A stretch of 64,000 bases of DNA from Neurospora tetraspora (taxonomy: Eukaryota > Ascomycota > Sordariomycetes > Sordariales > Sordariaceae): NCBI RefSeq assembly GCF_033439725.1, contig NW_026944385.1:2947001-3011000 (forward strand). Reading direction: 5' to 3'. Below the pieces are notes generated by a model. That model saw only the letters and a program-made list of their open reading frames with translations, searched no databases and had not been told where the DNA came from. Shown here in pieces: positions 59,766-64,000 of this stretch; position 1 is the first letter of the stretch, and every line of letters begins with the position of its first letter. Made by a program: the position numbers and the translations under genes.

Positions 59766-61730
59766 CTATGCATTTTCCATTTCCACGTCCTCCTGTTTGA
59801 CCTCGTCCTTCGCCTCCTGCTTGTCCTCATCCTTGACTCGCTCGACAGCATCCTGGCTCCCTGCTACCGTCGCCGTAGCAGGGTTTTCTTCCTTTTCACT
59901 CTTGGTGTCCTTCTTTCCCTCTTGGTTCTGATCCACCTTTTCCTTCTCCTCCTCATCCTTGGGCACGGCCCTCATCAGCCAATTCATCATGCACCAGACG
60001 AGCTTCATGGCCTCCACTCTGTCCTCAGGCTTGAAGAGGTCAAACCACTTGCTTCTCCTCACCTCTAACTTCCCCCAGCTTCGCTTCCCGTCTTCAAACT
60101 CGTGCTCGGCGCGTCCCTCCAAAACAGCCATTAGCTGATCCGGCACCCGCACTCTTACAATGCTGATGTGGTGATACAGGGCACTGACCACAAAGATGTC
60201 ATCGTACTCTGCGCCTGCAGCTCTTCCAATGGCGGCGTACTTGGCCTTCTTGTCCCAAGTCAGGGCCGGAGGGCGAACCATGCGGTAGTTGTCGTACATG
60301 GCCATGTTGCCCGACTTCTTCAGGCGCTTGACGCCCTTGGCTGGTCCCGAGCTAGACTCCTTCTCTCTTTCCGGGAGACGTGTGCTGGGCAAGGGGCCGA
60401 ACGGGGAAGCGCGGGAGGCAAGTCGAGAAGAAATGGACACTTTCGCGGGTTTTTCGGCAGGAGCAGCAGCCGTAGCAACAGCAGCATCAGCAGCCGGAGG
60501 GGGCGCGTCCTTGTCTCCAACGAGTGTATCGTCGCCACTGGTCTGCTGTTCAATCTCACGGCCAATGGGGCCACCGGGGCCACCACCCCATCGAGGCTTG
60601 GTGCACCACCAGGCACCTTCGCCAATGCGCTTCTCGGTGCGACCCTCGCGGGCGCGGTGCTGGGCCGTTACTAGCGCGGCAACCAACTCGCGGCCCAAAT
60701 CGAAGACGTGGTCCGGATCGGTGGAAGACTCGTTCGGGTCCTCGGGTGGGGGCGGGAAGCCAGTGGAATGCCTGGCACTTACGGCTGCCACGGGTCCTTC
60801 GACAATGCCGGCGCGGGCTTCTTCCCTGGTGGTCGGGGTCTTGTACATGAAAGTGCAGCCGGAAGAGAAGTAGGAGCTACGGGCAGACGAAGGATTGCGA
60901 GAGGTGATGTGCAGCCTCGGCTCAGCACGAGCCGGCGCGGTGTTACACCCAAAGTCGTACGCGACAAGCTTCAAGAAGGTTTGCACCATCTGCTGGCGAA
61001 AGTCAGGGGGCATCTGATTGCCCGCGCCGGTACGTCGAGGCTTGGAGGCCAGAGCGTCCTTGTCTTCTTCTTCGCCTTCCGGGGCTGGCTGGTCTACTAC
61101 GGAGGTGTCATCCCAGTAATTTGAGAGCATGTCGAGCTGACGGAAGAACTCGTAGCAGTTTCCCAGCCGGGCGTGGCTCTGGCCCTTTGGAGGCTGGATG
61201 CGGCGAACAGTCCGGTAGCCGGTCTCATTAGGAAACAACAGCTCACGCTTACGCTCCAGATAAGTGTTGCAGCCGGGAGAGCGGTTTCCCGAGACCAGTG
61301 GGACCCTGGTGCTCTCGTTCGCCTCGTGGGCCGCATCAGATGACAGTTCCTCCCAAGCAGCGAAATCCGGGATATAAGACGGATCAGGGATGAGGTCGGC
61401 TGCCGTAGAGTTTGGCACTACATGGACTCCGAGGGCCTCAAAATGGGCAATGGCCAGCTGGGCTGGGCGGACTATGCCCTGCAACAAGGTGACGACCGAC
61501 TTTGGTGTTTCGTCTGCGGCTCCCGGTGCTATTTGTTGGTCATCTTGGACTTGGGGGTAGAAGCGCGGAAAGTTGACGGGCGTGGGCGGAGGAACGTCCT
61601 TGGGCGGCCCTTGAGGCGCTGTGGCCAGGGGAACTAGACGAAATTGTTAGAACAGCTCCGCCAGAGGATTTATATACAGCAAAGAACGGGAACTGAAGAA
61701 CATACTCAAGTGGGCAAAGTTACCAAACAT
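59766..61730 (-). CDS. Conserved-looking protein of unknown function
   Basis: Two exons (61730-61706, 61633-59766), 630 residues. I do not recognise a named family. Exon 1 encodes MFGNFAHL; the 72-nt intron has GTATGT and GTCTAG ends, and the frame continues as PLATAPQGPPKDVPPPTPVN. Visible features: a Pro-rich N-terminus; a globular-looking block about residues 65-210 with NCYEFFRQLDMLSNYWDD; a second block about residues 225-345 with many Arg, Gly and Trp (EGAWWCTKPRWGGGPGG); a low-complexity Ala/Pro/Ser linker; a third block about residues 440-570 (KSGNMAMYDNYRMVRPPALT; FVVSALYHHISIVRVRVPDQ); and a highly charged Glu/Lys/Asp tail ending EMENA. No signal peptide or membrane segment. Codon bias is like its neighbours, and the ordered blocks separated by disordered linkers argue for a real nuclear or cytosolic protein. 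Confidence 0.8.
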
Positions 61731-64000
61731 GTTGGCTACTGTAGTACGAGAAAGAAGCGGCGGTGGGAAGACACGGCAACGGAACCGGACCTATGGGTTC
61801 GGCGTCGGTGATGAGCGGAAGACGCTGCGCGGGCAACCGACAAGCTAGAATTGGGCGGGCACCGTGACGCGGAGCCGGGGCTTTGAGTTGACCACCGACT
61901 AAGGCGGCTGTCGTGCTCTTTGTTGCACAAGAGCGGCGGCGGGAAACAGGTAACGGGAGATGTTTGTGGAGAAAGGAGGGGATGTTGTTGTTGGTGTAGA
62001 GAGAGCTTTGAGATGGAAGAAGATCACCGAAGAGAGTGTCGCCCTGGGCCTCGTACCCCTGGAGCTAACCCTGGGTGATTTGAGGTGCTCGAGGTGTTCG
62101 ATGTGCTCTGGGCGTGTCTGGCTCGATCGCCTGGGGTTGTCCGGCCGCCACGGGGACAAGCCGGTTCGGACGGAATTCGTGGTCGAATGATATCCAATTT
62201 GGGAAGCTTGTTTGGCCGCCCAGTCACCCACAATCACCCAGTCTCCGTTCCGCTAGCGCAGCGGGCCGTTAACGTTACGTTGGCTTGGATGATCATGATT
62301 TGGTTTTTGTTGCCATTCCGTCAAGGAGAAGGTGACGGTGAGGGTTTCCACGGTTTCCATAGAGACGACCCCGCATACGTTGCAAGCAATCAATGGGGTC
62401 AGGGGTTCAAGGGCCACAGCGCCTGCCTGTTTGGTGGTTCTGGAGGTGGCCGGGCACAGGGATCACCGCCGTTCGGGAGCTCTTCCATGTTCCGCCTGCA
62501 ACGGACCTGCAACCCCGCCCGCTTGTGTACAGTGTCGGGACTGGGCTGACGCTGCGAACCATGACGGCGTCGGCAGCCCACAGGAGGTCTGTTCCCGGTC
62601 GGTAGACGGTAGAGTTCCGTGCCCGTCCATTGCCCGGGACACCCCGACTTACACCTCGATTTCGGTGTTCCGCCCCGAGATGCGCTTCCGGTTCGGCCAC
62701 CGTACGCCGGCCCTGCAGTATGAAGATAAGTAATGCTCATGGTTGCTGGTCCCGCTCGAATCTGTTCCCCTTGACGGGAGCAGCCCTGGCGGGTACCTGA
62801 ACGGCGCAATTTTACAATGCTGCCAATGGATTCCACTGTGTTACAAGCAATCCCGATGCAGGCGACCGAAAGCGTCATGGCGCCGTGCGTCTGCCCCGTC
62901 CCTTGTCCGCCCACCGTTGACCGTTCATCTCCTCGTTCGGCATCATCATCCTCCCCGCTTCCGAGGCCCGGTGAAGGTCAGATCTGGTCGAGAAGATTGT
63001 GTTCATGATGGACGCAAAAACCGCAAGCGAGGAATAATAGGTATTTTCACTTGCGTTATGCAACCGCATCAGAGATCAGGTACTAGAGCTACTTGCTCCG
63101 AAGCCGAGTGCCTTCATACCTACCAACTGTGGCAGGCTGATGACTTTCCTCTTCTTGTCAGTCTGGGTTGAACGGTTTGTACATGCTTGGGCTCTTTCTG
63201 CTACTCAAGTCTCATCCACTGATTTTCTCTAGCGAACAATCGAGGTGTCATGGTAGCAGCTGACCAGTGGCTTTCCGGCTTCAGACATGTTTTCTTGGAA
63301 CATTCACGATGCTACTCTCAACACCAAGGAGTGTGCTTCAGGAGTGTCGCAAGACAGGGGTTTGCCCGTCTAAGCGACACCAATATGCGCTTACCCCTTG
63401 ATGTTAGAGCCGCGTTGACGACAGCCATGGTTCGTCTCGACCGTGTTCTCGGTGTTCGTGAGCCGTGCTGTTGTTCCCATCTCGGACATCAGATCGCTAT
63501 TACACTTCCGATCTGCCAATCAAAGTACATGGGTTCTGTTCTCAAACACACCTATGCTTCTTCCTACCTCATCATGCCACAATACCATCACCAGAGGAGC
63601 AATGAGGAGGCTGGCTCGGTTCCAGTGCGTTGCCGAGGGAAATGGGTTGCTTGGGTGAATACCCATTTCTGTCGTCCTCGAGCCATCAAGTGATGATCTG
63701 CTCTGCGACATTCCAAGTTTTGCTTGCTTAATGACCATCTTCCTCGCCTTTCGCAAAGGGTTCATGATTATATCGACATAGACAGGCTCTCGAGGCCCAA
63801 TAATTCTCTTCGTTCACCTGGCGTGTCATTTTTATCCATCATACCAATATTAATTTTCTTTCTATTGTTTGCGACTGGATTCGCCAGAAAGGGAGGTACA
63901 GAGATCGATTTCCAGCATGTCATCACCCAACAATCCCTCAGCAGCAAGGTCGTTTATCTTCACGACTACCGGAGGCAAACGATGTACAGCAATACTCAAA
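61731..64000. other. Right-edge intergenic region
   Basis: 2.3 kb upstream of the conserved hypothetical gene with no recognisable gene. Open frames of 100-170 codons near 62,100-62,900 overlap on both strands with Arg/Pro/Gly-rich translations typical of GC-rich non-coding DNA. A gene starting beyond the window cannot be excluded. Confidence 0.45.

Noticed and set aside
62085-62914. Two 150-170-codon open frames on opposite strands
   Set aside because: They overlap each other in GC-rich DNA with Arg/Pro/Gly-rich translations and no family resemblance.
1-64000. Dispersed 5S rRNA gene, CRISPR array, DNA transposon, LINE or secondary-metabolite cluster
   Set aside because: I looked for the characteristic words, repeats or gene groupings and saw none; apart from the two LTR fossils no mobile element is supported.

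Overview
This is nuclear DNA of a filamentous ascomycete, most likely a Neurospora-type member of the Sordariales. The signs are many short introns (about 50-130 nt, GTANGT donors, YAG acceptors), GC-normal genes with filamentous-fungal protein families, and one sharply bounded, extremely AT-rich block that looks like repeat-induced point mutation (RIP). The organism is inferred from these features, not from a database match.

Layout. The left 39 kb is ordinary gene territory, and the gene models below were built by hand from splice signals, reading-frame continuity and family conservation: HAUS1-like augmin subunit (+), VAC14 (-), cytochrome-b5 delta-8 sphingolipid desaturase (-), mitochondrial dihydrolipoamide dehydrogenase (-), SGD1/NOM1 ribosome-biogenesis factor (-), SRP14 (+), a three-RRM Gbp2/Hrb1-type RNA-binding protein (-), COQ9 (+), SMC6 (-), an Ecdysoneless/SGT1 protein (+) and a type I metacaspase (-). 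Positions 39,162-55,975 are one fossil LTR retrotransposon (181-bp LTRs, 5-bp target duplication ATGGC). A second fossil LTR retrotransposon (44,863-53,273; 265-bp LTRs, target duplication AACGT) sits inside it. Both are Ty3/gypsy-like, point in the + direction and are thoroughly broken by transitions. The right end carries an intron-containing tRNA-Tyr(GUA) (-) and one conserved but unrecognised protein gene (-). The rest is long non-coding or unassigned sequence.

How it works together. The genes are unrelated housekeeping functions (mitosis, PI(3,5)P2 metabolism, sphingolipids, pyruvate/2-oxoacid oxidation, rRNA processing, SRP targeting, mRNA export, ubiquinone synthesis, DNA repair, cell death protease), with no operon or biosynthetic cluster. 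I found no convincing new multi-gene system. The points most worth a second look are: the cleanly nested transposon pair with both target duplications intact; the contrast between nearly normal LTRs and a devastated interior; an 8-nt microexon encoding the core of an RNA-binding motif; a GC-AG intron and very long 5' introns in the same RNA-binding-protein gene; a frame-preserving 57-nt intron in VAC14 that simple ORF calling would translate; a metacaspase with two unusually long 3' introns; and recurrent TACCTA/TAGGTA motif clusters in intergenic DNA.
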